Part shown: positions 1 through 10,246 of the stretch, piece after piece
Layout of the letters: every line of letters begins with the position of its first letter
Numbering within the stretch: position 1 is the stretch's first letter
Assembly: GCF_016613535.2 (NCBI RefSeq)
Contig: NZ_CP071518.1
Location: 1,736,001 to 1,800,000, forward strand
DNA from: Lysobacter solisilvae
GTDB taxonomy: Bacteria; Pseudomonadota; Gammaproteobacteria; Xanthomonadales; Xanthomonadaceae
Reading direction: 5' to 3'
DNA length: 64,000 bases
Made by a program: the position numbers and the translations under genes
The notes under the pieces: generated by a model
Databases searched by the model: none
What the model saw: the letters and a program-made list of their open reading frames with translations, nothing else
What the model was told of the DNA's origin: nothing

Positions 1-1431
1 GGCCTGCACATCCGTGAGCAGGATCAGCGCATCGATCCGCACTTCCTTCCACTCGGCATTGGCCGGATCCTCGGCGGCGTTGCGGCTCATGCCGGCCACC
101 TGCTGCGCATAGAAGCCCTCCGCGTCCGCGAGCTTTCCCTGTCTTGCCGACATCAGGCCCAGCCACGCCGCGGTATTGGCGTCCTCGTAGCGCAGCTTCA
201 GGTCGCGCGGGCGCTGCCGCAGCCATTTGCGGTACAGCTCGCGCTTGGCGCGCATCTCGCGTTCGGCGTCCGCGAACCGGCCCAGGCGCTCGTCGAGCAC
301 GGCCAGGTTGTGGTGGCCATAGGCCACTTCGCGTTGCCAGTCGAAGTTGTCCGGATCCATCGCCGCCAGCTTCAGCGCGCTGTCCTTGTACTTGCGGAAC
401 CAGACGCCGGTGTCGTCGTGGCGGCCCTGCTCCAGGGCCACGAAGCCGATCCAGTATTCGGCCTGCGCCAGGTCGAACAGGCGCTGCCCGTTGTCCGGCG
501 CGCGCTGGTACAGCGCGGTGCTGCGTGCGTGCGCCTCGCGGAAGGCGGACATGGCGGCGTCGTGGTTGCCTTCTCCCAGCCGCACTTCGCCGATGCCGGT
601 GAGCGAACGGGCCTGCTCTTCCAGCGCGCGGTCGCTGAGGTCGCGGGGATCGAGCGTGGCGAAGTAGCCGGTGGCCTTGTCATCGACCGAACGCATGAGG
701 TCGAGCCGGCCCACGGTCGTCAACTTCTCGCGCAGGTCGCCCAGCATGAAACCCAGGATGTCCTCGGCCTGCGCCTGCCGGCGCTGGGCGTCGTTGCGCG
801 CGACCCAGGCCGTGGCGGCCAGGGCCAGGGCCATGGCCATGCCCGCCAGGGACGCGGCGGCGACCATCGACCACTTGCGCTGCCGCCGTTGCGCCTCGCG
901 ACGGGCAAGGCTGTCGTAGCCGATGCCGAGCAGGCCGGCGACGAGCTTGAGGAAGGCGCGTTCGCGGCCGTCGCCCTCGCGGCGGGCATCGGCGGCCAGC
1001 GGTTCGACCGGACGACCATCGCTGCCGGGCGCCAGCGCCGCGGGCGGGAAGCACTGCTGCGCGGGGTCGGCGCTGCCGGGTTCACCGGCCACGACGAAGC
1101 ACAGCACGCGATCGTCGCGGCCGCCGGCGCGGAAGGCTTCGACCTCCGCGTTGACCCAGCGCGATTGCGCCGCCGAGGGCGAACACACGACGATCAGCGC
1201 CGCCGAATCGTCCAGCGCGCCGCGGATGCTGCTGCCCAGGTCGCCGGAGCTGGGCAGCTCGTCGCGATCGCGGAAGAAGGTGCCCAGCCGGGCCGTGATC
1301 TGGCCGTGCGCGCCTTGCGTGCCCACCAGCCGCGATGGCACGCGATAGGTTTCCAGCCGGCGCAGCAGCCAGCGCGCCCATTCGGCATCGGCGTGGCTGT
1401 AGCTGAGGAAGGCGCGGAAACGCGTGGGCAT
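1..1431 (-). CDS. TIR domain - transmembrane - TPR protein (C-terminus beyond window)
   Basis: The frame is open from an ATG at 1431 down to base 1 (477 codons), so the C-terminus is missing. Residues about 4-118 read as a TIR domain: FLSYSHADAEWARWLL at the start, FFRDRDELP (loop), then SPSAAQSRWVNAEVEAF, whose Glu96 sits where TIR NADases keep their catalytic Glu. A hydrophobic segment at about 189-210 is a single membrane span. After it come helical repeats with TPR character (for example IGEVRLGEGNHDAAMSAFRE and HHNLAVLDERLGRFADAERE). TIR proteins of this form either cleave NAD or act as scaffolds; which applies here is not visible. The next gene downstream is a SLOG plus 2TM protein on the same strand. 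TIR and TPR calls are firm; function is inferred. Confidence 0.85.
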   Translation of the reverse strand, partial: MPTRFRAFLSYSHADAEWARWLLRRLETYRVPSRLVGTQGAHGQITARLGTFFRDRDELPSSGDLGSSIRGALDDSAALIVVCSPSAAQSRWVNAEVEAFRAGGRDDRVLCFVVAGEPGSADPAQQCFPPAALAPGSDGRPVEPLAADARREGDGRERAFLKLVAGLLGIGYDSLARREAQRRQRKWSMVAAASLAGMAMALALAATAWVARNDAQRRQAQAEDILGFMLGDLREKLTTVGRLDLMRSVDDKATGYFATLDPRDLSDRALEEQARSLTGIGEVRLGEGNHDAAMSAFREAHARSTALYQRAPDNGQRLFDLAQAEYWIGFVALEQGRHDDTGVWFRKYKDSALKLAAMDPDNFDWQREVAYGHHNLAVLDERLGRFADAEREMRAKRELYRKWLRQRPRDLKLRYEDANTAAWLGLMSARQGKLADAEGFYAQQVAGMSRNAAEDPANAEWKEVRIDALILLTDVQA

Positions 1432-1537
1432 GTGAGCTCCGGTCCATCCGGAACAACGCCCGCGGGTCCGGGGGGCGGTCAGGCGAAGGCCACACCCGGA
1501 TGGGGGTCGGAGCGATTCGTCCGTGCAGAACGGCCGA

Positions 1538-1607
1538 GCCGGTCGATCAGGGCCGGTCTATCAAAGCCGGTCGATCAAGGCCGATCGATCAAGGCCGACC
1601 GATCAAG
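1538..1607. repeat. five tandem copies of a 14-bp unit
   Basis: Five consecutive 14-base units, GCCGGTCGATCAAG with 1-3 changes each, begin at 1538, 1552, 1566, 1580 and 1594. Degenerate material (GGATCGGTCAAAGCCG) continues to about 1640, just inside the end of the SLOG/2TM gene. The array lies between the stop of that gene (1630) and the start of the TIR gene (1431), so it is in the intergenic region of the pair. Each unit contains the GATC-rich core CGATCAAG; whether it binds a protein or merely slips is unknown. Confidence 0.85.
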
Positions 1608-1629
1608 GCCGTCGTCCACAGCGGATCGG

Positions 1630-3312
1630 TCAAAGCCGCGAATGTTCCAGCGGCCGCTCGCGGTGCATGAGCGTCCATTCGGCGTGTTCGGCCAGCGCCG
1701 CCTCGCCGAGGGTGCGCAGGACCTGCTGCTGCTCGCCCACCCCCCGACTGCTGTTGAGCCGGCGCCGGGCCGCGCCGAAGATGCGCAGCATGTAGCGGTA
1801 CTGCTTGATCAGTTCCTTGTCCGCCTTCTTGTAGGCATAGGCCTCGTGCACCGCCGCCGCCACCGACACGATGCCCATGGTCGACACCAGGATGTGCTGC
1901 AGGTGCGGGTCGAACCAGCGCGAGAAGAACGCCAGCACGGCGCTGAGGCCCACGCCGATCCACAGGCACCACAGGCCGGCGAGCTCCGCCCGGCGATGCA
2001 GTCCGGCGCGCCGCGCCGCCGCGACCTCGAAGTAGCGCAGCTGGCCATCGGATTGCGTGGTGCCGATCCACTCGCGCACCACGGCCGCCACCTCGGGTTC
2101 GCCCGCGGGTCGCAGGAGGCCTTCGAGGCTGCCGCTGCGCATGACGTTGCGGATCCAGCCCAGCTCCGCGTCCTGCTTGTGCATGAAGTTGTCGTGCGCG
2201 AAGGACGGCGAATGCAGGTCGGCGATGCCCGCGCGCCGCCAGAACGACTGCACGCGCAGCCCTTCGGCCAATGCGCGGTAGTCCAGGTACTTGCGCTGCC
2301 ATTCGCGGCGCCGCGACACCGACACCACGCCCATGCCCGCCAGGAAGAAGACCAGGAACAGGTTGATGATCAGCTGGTGCGTCGCGACGTGCGTGTACAG
2401 GAAGAACGCGAAGCCCATCGCCGCGGCCAGCAGGTAGACGACCTTCAGCACCCGGTTGACGCGGCGCTGGTAGGTACGCGCCAGCCAGTCGGCGGTGACG
2501 AACATCGCGTGGATCGGGCAGTCCGGGCCATCGGCCACGCCGGGGCGTTCCGCGGCAATCGCGTCGGCGTATTTGCGGCAATCGGCATTGAAGGCGGCCT
2601 GGCGGCTGTACATCCGGTCGAACGTCGCCGGCATGGCCGCCTGCGCCACCACGGCGTCCTCGGCGGTGAGCCACAGCCCCTGGGTGGACGCGGGTTCGAC
2701 GTCCCCGTCGCGTCGCGTGGGCAGGTGGTAGACCACGGTTTCCTCGTCCAGCCCAAGCAGGGCCAGGGTGGTCCCGCGCCGACGCTCGATCGCGCCCGGC
2801 AGTTCGCCGTGCAGGTGGAAGCGCACGATCTGCGCGGTGCCGCCGAGACGGTCGGATTCCAGGCCATCCCAGAGCGCGAGCAGCACGTGGCAATGGCTGG
2901 AGATGAAGATGCCGGCCTGTGCGTACTGGCGGTCCCGCGCCGGACCGCGCACCGCCACGTCCGCCAGCGTCACGCCCGAGCGCAGGGGCAGCGGAACCAG
3001 TTCGGCCTGCTGCAGTTGCCGTTCGAACAACGCCAGGTTGTCGGCGGATGCGAAATCCTCGCGGTACAGCTCGACCGGCAACGGCAGCGGCGCGACCACG
3101 CGCAGGCCCAGCTCGAACGCGACCTGCGCGACCAACTGGTCGCTGCCCTCGGCGAGCGAGGACAACAGCATCACGGGCAGCTGCGGATAGCGGGCCGCCA
3201 GGTCGAGGAAGAAGGCCCGTACCTGCGCCTGGAGCGGGGCGATCGCGGAGGGATGCAGGTGCCGATGCCCGGTGATGCCGACCAGCAGGTGGGTCGCGTC
3301 GAGAGCAGGCAT
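1630..3312 (-). CDS. SLOG-like nucleotide-sensor domain fused to SLATT-like transmembrane pairs
   Basis: About 560 residues. The N-terminal half has SLOG/LOG-fold landmarks: THLLVGITGHRHL near the start, LLSSLAEGSDQLVAQVAFEL, then YAQAGIFISSHCHVLLALWD and GGTAQIVRFHL. SLOG domains bind nucleotide-derived ligands. The C-terminal half has two hydrophobic pairs: one around residues 300-345 (VYLLAAAMGFAFFLY, LIINLFLVFFLAGMGVV) and another near 455-505. Charged helices lie between them, as in SLATT-type 2TM effectors. The ATG at 3312 is preferred because GITGHR then falls close to the N-terminus; an in-frame ATG at 3339 would add nine residues. It is cotranscribable with the TIR gene downstream (about 200 bp gap with a tandem repeat). 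Domain calls are by motif only; a nucleotide-gated membrane effector is an inference. Confidence 0.7.
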   Translation of the reverse strand: MPALDATHLLVGITGHRHLHPSAIAPLQAQVRAFFLDLAARYPQLPVMLLSSLAEGSDQLVAQVAFELGLRVVAPLPLPVELYREDFASADNLALFERQLQQAELVPLPLRSGVTLADVAVRGPARDRQYAQAGIFISSHCHVLLALWDGLESDRLGGTAQIVRFHLHGELPGAIERRRGTTLALLGLDEETVVYHLPTRRDGDVEPASTQGLWLTAEDAVVAQAAMPATFDRMYSRQAAFNADCRKYADAIAAERPGVADGPDCPIHAMFVTADWLARTYQRRVNRVLKVVYLLAAAMGFAFFLYTHVATHQLIINLFLVFFLAGMGVVSVSRRREWQRKYLDYRALAEGLRVQSFWRRAGIADLHSPSFAHDNFMHKQDAELGWIRNVMRSGSLEGLLRPAGEPEVAAVVREWIGTTQSDGQLRYFEVAAARRAGLHRRAELAGLWCLWIGVGLSAVLAFFSRWFDPHLQHILVSTMGIVSVAAAVHEAYAYKKADKELIKQYRYMLRIFGAARRRLNSSRGVGEQQQVLRTLGEAALAEHAEWTLMHRERPLEHSRL

Positions 3313-3443
3313 GCGGTGTCCAACGCCGACGGCACGCACGCCGCGGGTACTCAGTGGCGAACGCGAGAGCGCTGGGGCTCAGGCCATGAGGCGGGGGAGG
3401 GGCGATCGCGGACAGCGATCGCGCCAGGCAGGCAGGGGCCGCG

Positions 3444-3935
3444 TCAGCGCCTGGGCAGGCGGACCAGGCGCGTGCGGGAGGCCAAGTCGTGCCAGGTCGA
3501 CTTCGCAGGCGTGAACCAGGCCCACCAGAAGCCGAGGCCACCCAGCAGCAATGACAACGTGCCCACGGCGTAACGGGTCCACAACTGGGACCACGCCGGC
3601 ACCCCCGCATCGCGCGAGACCAGCCGCAGCCGCCACGGACGCATGCCCAGGGTCTGGCCGCCGCGGCGCCAGCTCACCGTCGCGTACAGGCCGGCGATGA
3701 CCCAGCACGCCAGCCACAGCAGCCATGCCAGTAGCGAGAACGGCGGGATGTTCTGGCGCGGGTCGTGATGCCCGAGGAAGGTGAAGCCCACGGTGAACAC
3801 CACCGAGACCAGCATCCACAGCGCCAGCGCGGGCCACAGATCGTAGAAGAGCGCGAGCAGGCGCCACGCGATGAGCGGCTCGGGCGGGGTATCGGCGGCG
3901 GCGGCGGGCGCGGCGGGCGGGGCGTCGGAGGTCAT
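3444..3935 (-). CDS. RDD family membrane protein
   Basis: 163 residues from the ATG at 3935. After a Pro/Ala-rich start, the RDD pattern appears: [21 protein letters not shown] (first span, Arg and Asp in the usual places), then spans around [20 protein letters not shown] and a C-terminal hydrophobic stretch. The loop [15 protein letters not shown] matches the GQTLGK-R-LRVV segment of the family. RDD proteins are small three-span inner-membrane proteins of mostly unknown role. The gene is divergent from xerD with only about 26 bp between start codons. A longer reading starting upstream would run into xerD antisense and is not credible. Confidence 0.85.
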   Translation of the reverse strand: MTSDAPPAAPAAAADTPPEPLIAWRLLALFYDLWPALALWMLVSVVFTVGFTFLGHHDPRQNIPPFSLLAWLLWLACWVIAGLYATVSWRRGGQTLGMRPWRLRLVSRDAGVPAWSQLWTRYAVGTLSLLLGGLGFWWAWFTPAKSTWHDLASRTRLVRLPRR

Positions 3936-3961
3936 CGCGCCAGCATATAAGCTTTGGCACG

Positions 3962-4915
3962 ATGAGCCCGCGCACTGCTGCCGACCGCCGCCAGAGCACC
4001 ATGACCCTGCCGCCCGTGCCGGATGCGGACGCGCGCGACATCGGCCAGTTCCTGGATGCGATCTGGGCCCACCAGGGCCTGGCGCGGCAGAGCCTGGACA
4101 GCTACCGGCGCGACCTGGAAGGCTTCGCGCGCTGGCGCGAGGGCCGCGGCGGCGGGCTGGCCGGCGCCGACCGGGCCGCCCTGTTCGACTACCTGGCCTG
4201 GCGCAGCCAGCAGGGCTATGCGCCCCGCAGCACCGCGCGCCTGCTGTCGGCGCTGCGGGCCTTCTTCGCCCATCGCATCCGCACCGGCGCGCGCGCCGAC
4301 GATCCGACCGCACTGCTCGACCCGCCACGGCTGCCGCGCAGCCTGCCCAAGGCGCTGGCCGAGAGCGAAATCGAGGCCCTGCTGGCGGCTCCCGACACTG
4401 ACAGCCCGCTGGGCCTGCGTGACCGGGCGATGCTGGAGCTGATGTACGCCTGCGGCCTGCGCGTGAGCGAGCTGGTGAACCTGCCCTCGACTGCCGTGAA
4501 CCTGCGCCAGGGCGCCCTGCGCGTCACCGGCAAGGGCAGCAAGGAACGCCTGGTGCCCTTGGGCGAGGAGGCCCAGCACTGGCTGGAGCGCTACCTGTCC
4601 ACCGCCCGTCCCCAGTTGGCCGGCGCACGCGCCCTGGCGCCGCTGTTCCTGAATGCGACCGGGGAGGCGCCTACCCGGCAGCAGTTCTGGCGCCTGGTCA
4701 AGCGCTACGCGGGCGCGGCGGGGATCGAGCCGGCCCGGATCAGCCCTCACGGGCTGCGCCACAGCTTCGCCACCCACCTGCTCAACCACGGTGCCGACCT
4801 GCGCGCGCTGCAGTTGCTGCTCGGCCACGGGTCCCTGTCCACGACGCAGATCTACACACTGGTCGCGCGCGAGCACCTCAAGCAGTTGCACGCCCGCCAC
4901 CATCCGAGAGGGTGA
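3962..4915 (+). CDS. xerD: site-specific tyrosine recombinase XerD
   Basis: Up to 317 residues; an internal ATG at 4001 (304 residues) may be the true start, as XerD is usually about 300 aa. With XerC it resolves chromosome dimers at dif under FtsK control. The N-terminal core-binding domain ([15 protein letters not shown]) is followed by the catalytic domain with the full RKHRHY set: GLRVSEL (Arg at codon 4460), [37 protein letters not shown] (Tyr at codon 4853). The neighbour dsbC reproduces the xerD-dsbC order known in gammaproteobacteria. It lacks the extra helix typical of integron integrases, so it is not the integrase of the cassette array at 37-43 kb. Confidence 0.93.
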   Translation: MSPRTAADRRQSTMTLPPVPDADARDIGQFLDAIWAHQGLARQSLDSYRRDLEGFARWREGRGGGLAGADRAALFDYLAWRSQQGYAPRSTARLLSALRAFFAHRIRTGARADDPTALLDPPRLPRSLPKALAESEIEALLAAPDTDSPLGLRDRAMLELMYACGLRVSELVNLPSTAVNLRQGALRVTGKGSKERLVPLGEEAQHWLERYLSTARPQLAGARALAPLFLNATGEAPTRQQFWRLVKRYAGAAGIEPARISPHGLRHSFATHLLNHGADLRALQLLLGHGSLSTTQIYTLVAREHLKQLHARHHPRG

Positions 4916-5026
4916 GACGGCCCTTCGTGCGCCGGGTCGCTTCCCGGTGTCGCCCTGCGTGCCACAATCGGGAACCTGCCGAACCTTCCGGCACTCCAAT
5001 TTCCGGACTTCCACGCTAGGACCCCC

Positions 5027-5914
5027 ATGAAGCGCATCGTCTTCGCCCTGCTGGGCGCCATCAGTATTTCCGCCTGCGCCCAGGCCCCGCAGCCCAATGC
5101 GGCGGCACAGGCGCCCGGCGCCCAGGCCGCATCGGCCAAGGGCCCCATGGTCAGCGCCGCGTCCGCGACGGGCGCGAAGGCGACGGCCGGCACGCCCGAA
5201 GCCCGGGCCATCGAGGCCGTGCGCCGGCTGAATCCCAAGATCGTCGTCGACCGCGTCGGCCCCTCGCCGATGAAGGGCTTCCAGGAAGTGGTGGTGCAGG
5301 GCCAGATGGCCTACGTCAGCGATGACGGCCGCTACCTGTTCCTGCCTGGCCCGCAGGGCGCGCTGTACGACACGGTCGAACAGACCAACGTCAGCGAGCT
5401 GTCGATGGCCAGGACGCGCAAGGAACTGCTCAAGACGGTGCCGGTCAGCGAACGCATCGTGTTCGCGCCGGCCAACCCGAAGCACACCGTGGCGGTGTTC
5501 ACCGACGTGGAATGCGGCTACTGCAAGAAGTTCCACAGCGAGATCGCCGAGTACAACCGCCAGGGCATCGCCGTGCAGTACCTCGCCTTCCCGCGCATGG
5601 GCCTGGGCAGCGAAGACCACAAGAAGATGATTTCGGTGTGGTGCTCGTCCGACCGCCGCAAGGCGCTCACCAACGCCAAGGCCGAAGTCGCCATTCCGTC
5701 GAAGGACTGCAAGAACAGCGTGACGATGCAGTACGACGTCGGCCAGCGCGCCGGCCTCACCGGCACGCCGATGATCATCGCCGAGGACGGCACCACGGTC
5801 GGCGGCTACCTGCCCCCGGCCGAACTGCGCCAGGCGCTGGACAAGCTGGCCACCGGCAAGCAGGCCCCGGCCGCGTCCACCGCCGCCGACCCGGTAGCCG
5901 CCACGGGCGGCTGA
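5027..5914 (+). CDS. dsbC: thiol:disulfide interchange protein DsbC family
   Basis: 295 residues. A hydrophobic N-terminus ends in SISAC, a plausible lipobox, so it may be a periplasm-facing lipoprotein. A low-complexity Ala/Gln linker follows, then the DsbC dimerisation domain ([20 protein letters not shown]). The thioredoxin-fold domain has the active site ECGYCKKFH (Cys163 and Cys166) and a cis-Pro loop [11 protein letters not shown]. DsbC isomerises wrong disulfides in exported proteins. The many cysteine-bearing secreted proteins encoded nearby are the kind of client it serves. It lies about 110 bp after xerD and ends before a strong terminator. Confidence 0.93.
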   Translation: MKRIVFALLGAISISACAQAPQPNAAAQAPGAQAASAKGPMVSAASATGAKATAGTPEARAIEAVRRLNPKIVVDRVGPSPMKGFQEVVVQGQMAYVSDDGRYLFLPGPQGALYDTVEQTNVSELSMARTRKELLKTVPVSERIVFAPANPKHTVAVFTDVECGYCKKFHSEIAEYNRQGIAVQYLAFPRMGLGSEDHKKMISVWCSSDRRKALTNAKAEVAIPSKDCKNSVTMQYDVGQRAGLTGTPMIIAEDGTTVGGYLPPAELRQALDKLATGKQAPAASTAADPVAATGG

Positions 5915-5952
5915 AGCCGGGGCCGGGCGCACGGCGCCCGGGGTCCACCGCG

Positions 5953-5979
5953 AAAGGCCGCGCCCAGCGCGGCCTTTTT
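5953..5979 (+). terminator. Rho-independent terminator after dsbC
   Basis: A perfect 10-bp stem AAGGCCGCGC / GCGCGGCCTT (5954-5963 and 5967-5976) with a 3-base loop runs directly into a T-tract, 39 bp after the dsbC stop. Confidence 0.9.
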
Positions 5980-6080
5980 CATGGCGCGATCGTTCGGCGA
6001 ACCCGCCTGCGTACGCCCCGGGCGGCTGCGGTCCGCCCGCCCGCCCGGACCTCCATGGGCGTCCGGCCGGCAGGGGCGGC

Positions 6081-6086
6081 TACAAT
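6081..6086 (+). promoter_or_regulatory. possible -10 element of purL
   Basis: TACAAT lies 31 bases upstream of the purL start and after the dsbC terminator. No convincing -35 is seen 16-18 bp upstream, so this is only a candidate. Confidence 0.3.
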
Positions 6087-6116
6087 AGCCGGCCCGTACC
6101 CCACGGTTCCCCGGAC

Positions 6117-9100
6117 ATGATGGTCCTCGAGGGCGCTGCCGCCCTGTCTTCGTTCCGCCGCGAACGCCTGCAATCCCGTCTCCAAGCCGTCCATCCCGAC
6201 CTGCGCCTGCTCGGCGCGTGGTGGACCTACTGGGTGCTCCCCGACACCGACGCCGCTCCCGACCGCGCGACCCTCGCCCGGATCCTGCAGGGCGGCTTCG
6301 AGGAGGCCCCGCGCGAAACCGGCGCCGTCTCCCGCTACGTCACGCCGCGCCTGGGCACGCTGTCGCCCTGGGCCAGCAAGGCCACCGAGCTGCTGCGTGG
6401 CGCCGGACAGCCGGTCCGGCGCGTCGAGCGCGGCCTGCGCTACGACCTGGCGGGCTGGCCCACCGACGCGGCGACCCAGGGCGCCCTGGCGCGCCTGCTG
6501 CACGACCCGATGACCCAGTCGCTGCTGGATGCCCGCGACGACGCGGCGCTGCTGTTCGCCACGCCCGCGCGCGGCGAGCTCGAGCGGATCGCGCTGGCGG
6601 ATCTGGAGCAGGCCAACGCGCGGCTGGGCCTGGCGCTGGCACAGGACGAAATCGCCTATCTGCGCGAGCGATACGGCGCGTTGGGCCGGCAGCCGTCGGA
6701 CGTGGAGCTGATGATGTTCGCGCAGGCGAACTCCGAGCACTGCCGGCACAAGATCTTCAACGCCAGCTGGACGATCGACGGACGCGAGCAGCCGAACTCG
6801 TTGTTCAAGATGATCAAGAACACCCACGCCACGACGCCGCAGCACACGCTTTCGGCCTACAGCGACAACGCCGCGGTGGTGGAAGGCTATCCGGCGCGCC
6901 GCTTCCGTCCGGCGCCGGACTCGCACGCCTACCGCAGCGAGTCCGAAGTGCCTTCGGCGTTCTGCATCAAGGTCGAGACGCACAACCACCCCACCGCGAT
7001 CGCACCGTTCCCTGGCGCGAGCACCGGCAACGGCGGCGAGATCCGCGACGAAGGCGCCACCGGCCGCGGCGGTCGTCCGAAGGCCGGCCTGTGCGGGTTC
7101 TCCGTGTCGCACCTGCGCATCCCCACGCTGCCCCAGCCCTGGGAGACCGACCGCGCGCTCAACCCGCGCATGGCGCCCGCGCTGGAGATCATGCTGGACG
7201 GCCCGCTGGGCGGCGCCGCGTTCAACAACGAATTCGGCCGTCCGAACCTGGTGGGCTACTTCCGCAGCTTCGAGCTGGGCGAGGGTGCCCACGCGCGTGC
7301 GTACGACAAGCCGATCATGCTCGCCGGCGGCCTGGGCGCGATCGACCGCGTGCAGGTCGACAAGCACCCGCTGCGTCCGGGCGATGCGGTGATCGTGCTC
7401 GGCGGCCCGGCGATGCTGATCGGCTTGGGCGGCGGCGCCGCCAGCTCGGTGGCCTCCGGCGAGAGCGCCGAGGAGCTCGACTTCGCCAGCGTGCAGCGCG
7501 ACAACCCGGAGATGGAGCGCCGCTGCCAGGAAGTGCTCGACCGCTGCGTCGCACTGGGCGAGGACAATCCCATCGCCAGCGCCCATGACGTCGGCGCGGG
7601 CGGCCTGTCCAACGCCATTCCGGAGCTGCTGCACGACTCCAGCGTCGGCGGCGTGATCGACCTGGCACGCGTGCCCAGCGACGACCCCTCGCTGTCGCCG
7701 ATGCAGCTGTGGTGCAATGAATCCCAGGAGCGCTACGTGCTGGGCCTGCCGGCCGAGCGCGTCGCGCAGTTCGCCGCGCTGTGCGAGCGCGAGCGTTGCC
7801 CGTTCGCGGTGGTGGGTTACGCCACGGCCGAGGAACACCTGGTCGTCGGCTACGGCGCCACCGTGGCCAACGCCCGCGAGAGCGGTCGCGACTGGCCGAT
7901 CGACCTGCCGATGGACCTGCTGTTCGGCAAGGCGCCGAAGATGCACCGCGACACCCGCCGTCCGCCCGCGGCCCCGTGGCCCGCGCTGGACTGGCAGGGA
8001 CTGGACCTGCACGAGGCCGCGCTGCGCGTGCTGGCCCATCCGACCGTCGCGGCCAAGCAGTTCCTGGTCACCATCGGCGACCGCACCGTCGGCGGACTCA
8101 CCGCGCGCGACCAGCTGGTCGGTCCGTGGCAGATGCCGGTGGCCGACTGCGCGATCACGCTCTCGGGTTTCGAGGGTTTCGTCGGCGAGGCGATGGCGAT
8201 CGGCGAACGCACGCCGCTGGCCCTGCTCGACGCCGCCGCCGCCGCGCGCATGGCCGTGGGCGAGGCGATCACCAACCTGGTCGCCGCGCCCATCGACGCG
8301 CTGGACCGCATCAAGCTGTCGGCCAACTGGATGGCCGCGGCCGGGCACCCGGGCGAGGACGCCCGCCTGTTCGACGCGGTCAAGGCGGTCGGCATGGAAC
8401 TGTGCCCGCAGCTGGAGCTGAGCATTCCGGTGGGCAAGGATTCGCTGTCGATGCAGGCGCAGTGGCACGCCGACGGCGAGGCCCACAAGTCGGTGTCGCC
8501 GGTATCGCTGATCGTCACCGCATTCGCGCCGGTCACCGACGTGCGCGAACAGCTCACGCCGCAGCTGGAGCGGGAAGAGGAATCGGAGCTGTGGCTGATC
8601 GGACTGGGCGCGGGCAAGCAGCGCCTGGGTGGTTCGGTGCTGGCGCAGGTGTATCCGCAGGCTGGCGCCACCATGACCAGCGAAGGCGTCATGCCGGCCT
8701 TCGCCGGCCGTTCCGCCGACCCCGACGACGCGGCCGTGCCGGACCTGGACGACCCGCAACGCCTGCGTGCGTTCTTCGAACTGATCCGCGACGCGCGGGT
8801 GCACGGCCTGTTGCGCGCGTACCACGACCGCAGCGACGGCGGCGCGCTGGCCGCGCTGTGCGAGATGGCCTTTGCCTCGCACGTGGGCCTGGACATCGAT
8901 CTGGACGGCTGGGGCGATGACCGCAGCGCCGACGCGCTGCGCACCCTGTTCAACGAGGAACTGGGCGCGGTGGTGCAGGTCGCCTCGGAGGACCGTGCCG
9001 AGTTCGCCGACCTGGTCGCGCGCCACGGGTTGATCGATTGCGCGCAGCGCATCGCCCGGCCGACCAGCGCCCCGGTGATCCGGGTGCGGCAGGAAGGCCA

Positions 9101-10079
9101 AGTGCTGGCGCAGTGGCGATGGGACGAGCTGTTCGACGCGTGGTGGTCCACCACCCACGCGATGCAGAAGCTGCGCGACAACCCCGAATGCGCCGACGAG
9201 GAACGCGCCGCCGCGCGTGATTTCGGCGCTCCGGGCCTGCGTCCCAAGCTGGGTTTCGACGCGACGCAGGACGTGGCCGCGCCGTACCTCAACCTCGCGG
9301 TGCGTCCGAAGGTGGCGATCCTGCGCGAGCAGGGCGTCAACAGCCAGATCGAAACCGCGTTCGCATTCGACCGCGCCGGCTTCCAGGCGTTCGACGTGCA
9401 CATGAGCGACCTCATCCACGGGCGCTTCAAGCTCGATGACTTCACCGGCTTCGTGGCGTGTGGCGGCTTCAGCTACGGCGACGTGCTGGGCGCCGGGCGC
9501 GGCTGGGCGACGTCCGTGCTGGAACGCAGCGCCCTGCGCGAGGCGTTCGCCGCGTTCTTCCAGCGCAGCGACAGCTTCGCGCTGGGCGTGTGCAACGGTT
9601 GCCAGATGCTGTCGCAGCTCAAGGACCTGATCCCGGGCGCGGAGCACTTCCCGCAGTTCCTGCGCAATCGCAGCGAGCAGTACGAAGGCCGCCTGGCGCT
9701 GCTGGAAGTCGCCGACTCGCCGTCGCTGTTCCTGCGCGGCATGGCCGGATCGCGCATTCCGGTGGCGGTGGCCCACGGCGAAGGCCGTGCGAGCTTCGAT
9801 GCCACCGGCGATGCCTCGCGCGTGGCGATCGCCCTGCGCTACATCGAAGGCGATGGCACGCCCGCGACCCGGTACCCCGCCAATCCGAACGGCTCGTCGC
9901 ATTCGATCGCAGGCCTGAGCAGCGACGACGGCCGCGTGACCATCCTGATGCCGCATCCCGAGCGCACGCTGCGCAATGCGAACTTCAGCTGGGCGCCGCG
10001 CGACTGGCGGCAGGCCACCGGCACGGATGAATCCCCGTGGCAGCGGATGTTCGCCAACGCGCGGGCCTGGGTGGACTGA
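6117..10079 (+). CDS. purL: phosphoribosylformylglycinamidine synthase (one-chain PurL)
   Basis: 1320 residues, the full length of the proteobacterial one-chain enzyme. It makes FGAM from FGAR, glutamine and ATP in purine synthesis. The order is as expected: N-terminal PurS-like domain, linker ([18 protein letters not shown]), two AIRS-type ATP-binding halves ([48 protein letters not shown]) and a C-terminal glutamine amidotransferase. The amidotransferase has nucleophile Cys1159 in [12 protein letters not shown] and the His1280/Glu1282 pair in MPHPERT. The start codons ATG-ATG at 6117/6120 are both usable. The gene stands alone between two terminators. The long antisense frame across it is coding shadow. 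Confidence 0.98.
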   Translation: MMVLEGAAALSSFRRERLQSRLQAVHPDLRLLGAWWTYWVLPDTDAAPDRATLARILQGGFEEAPRETGAVSRYVTPRLGTLSPWASKATELLRGAGQPVRRVERGLRYDLAGWPTDAATQGALARLLHDPMTQSLLDARDDAALLFATPARGELERIALADLEQANARLGLALAQDEIAYLRERYGALGRQPSDVELMMFAQANSEHCRHKIFNASWTIDGREQPNSLFKMIKNTHATTPQHTLSAYSDNAAVVEGYPARRFRPAPDSHAYRSESEVPSAFCIKVETHNHPTAIAPFPGASTGNGGEIRDEGATGRGGRPKAGLCGFSVSHLRIPTLPQPWETDRALNPRMAPALEIMLDGPLGGAAFNNEFGRPNLVGYFRSFELGEGAHARAYDKPIMLAGGLGAIDRVQVDKHPLRPGDAVIVLGGPAMLIGLGGGAASSVASGESAEELDFASVQRDNPEMERRCQEVLDRCVALGEDNPIASAHDVGAGGLSNAIPELLHDSSVGGVIDLARVPSDDPSLSPMQLWCNESQERYVLGLPAERVAQFAALCERERCPFAVVGYATAEEHLVVGYGATVANARESGRDWPIDLPMDLLFGKAPKMHRDTRRPPAAPWPALDWQGLDLHEAALRVLAHPTVAAKQFLVTIGDRTVGGLTARDQLVGPWQMPVADCAITLSGFEGFVGEAMAIGERTPLALLDAAAAARMAVGEAITNLVAAPIDALDRIKLSANWMAAAGHPGEDARLFDAVKAVGMELCPQLELSIPVGKDSLSMQAQWHADGEAHKSVSPVSLIVTAFAPVTDVREQLTPQLEREEESELWLIGLGAGKQRLGGSVLAQVYPQAGATMTSEGVMPAFAGRSADPDDAAVPDLDDPQRLRAFFELIRDARVHGLLRAYHDRSDGGALAALCEMAFASHVGLDIDLDGWGDDRSADALRTLFNEELGAVVQVASEDRAEFADLVARHGLIDCAQRIARPTSAPVIRVRQEGQVLAQWRWDELFDAWWSTTHAMQKLRDNPECADEERAAARDFGAPGLRPKLGFDATQDVAAPYLNLAVRPKVAILREQGVNSQIETAFAFDRAGFQAFDVHMSDLIHGRFKLDDFTGFVACGGFSYGDVLGAGRGWATSVLERSALREAFAAFFQRSDSFALGVCNGCQMLSQLKDLIPGAEHFPQFLRNRSEQYEGRLALLEVADSPSLFLRGMAGSRIPVAVAHGEGRASFDATGDASRVAIALRYIEGDGTPATRYPANPNGSSHSIAGLSSDDGRVTILMPHPERTLRNANFSWAPRDWRQATGTDESPWQRMFANARAWVD

Positions 10080-10194
10080 TCCTCACCGCGCGCCTGGCCC
10101 GGCAGGGCGGCGCGCCGTCGGGCGATCCGCCGGCGACAGTGCCTACCGGGCGCAGGGGGACAACACGTCCGCCTGCCACCCGGTTTCAAAACAA

Positions 10195-10225
10195 CGACGG
10201 CCCGCGCTGGCGGGCCGTCGCTTTT
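10195..10225. terminator. bidirectional terminator between purL and the beta-helix array
   Basis: An 11-bp perfect stem CGACGGCCCGC / GCGGGCCGTCG (10195-10205, 10210-10220) with a GCTG loop is followed by CTTTT on the plus strand and preceded by CAAAACAA, a T-rich run on the minus strand. It can end purL and also the convergent gene at 10247. Confidence 0.85.
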
Positions 10226-10246
10226 ACAGTCGGTGACCGGCGCCGA

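Noticed and set aside
1538..1640. CRISPR array
   Set aside because: Units are contiguous 14-mers without spacers; no cas genes.
310..3573. 1087-aa plus-strand open frame
   Set aside because: It is antisense to the TIR and SLOG genes, is rich in R, H, Q and G with no domain pattern, and spans the gap between them; typical high-GC shadow.
3962..4915. Integron integrase for the cassette array
   Set aside because: It matches XerD in length and context (xerD-dsbC) and lacks an extra integron-type insertion; it is 33 kb from the array.
5979..9956. 1325-aa minus-strand open frame opposite purL
   Set aside because: Exact antisense of the purL coding frame, low-complexity composition, no motifs.
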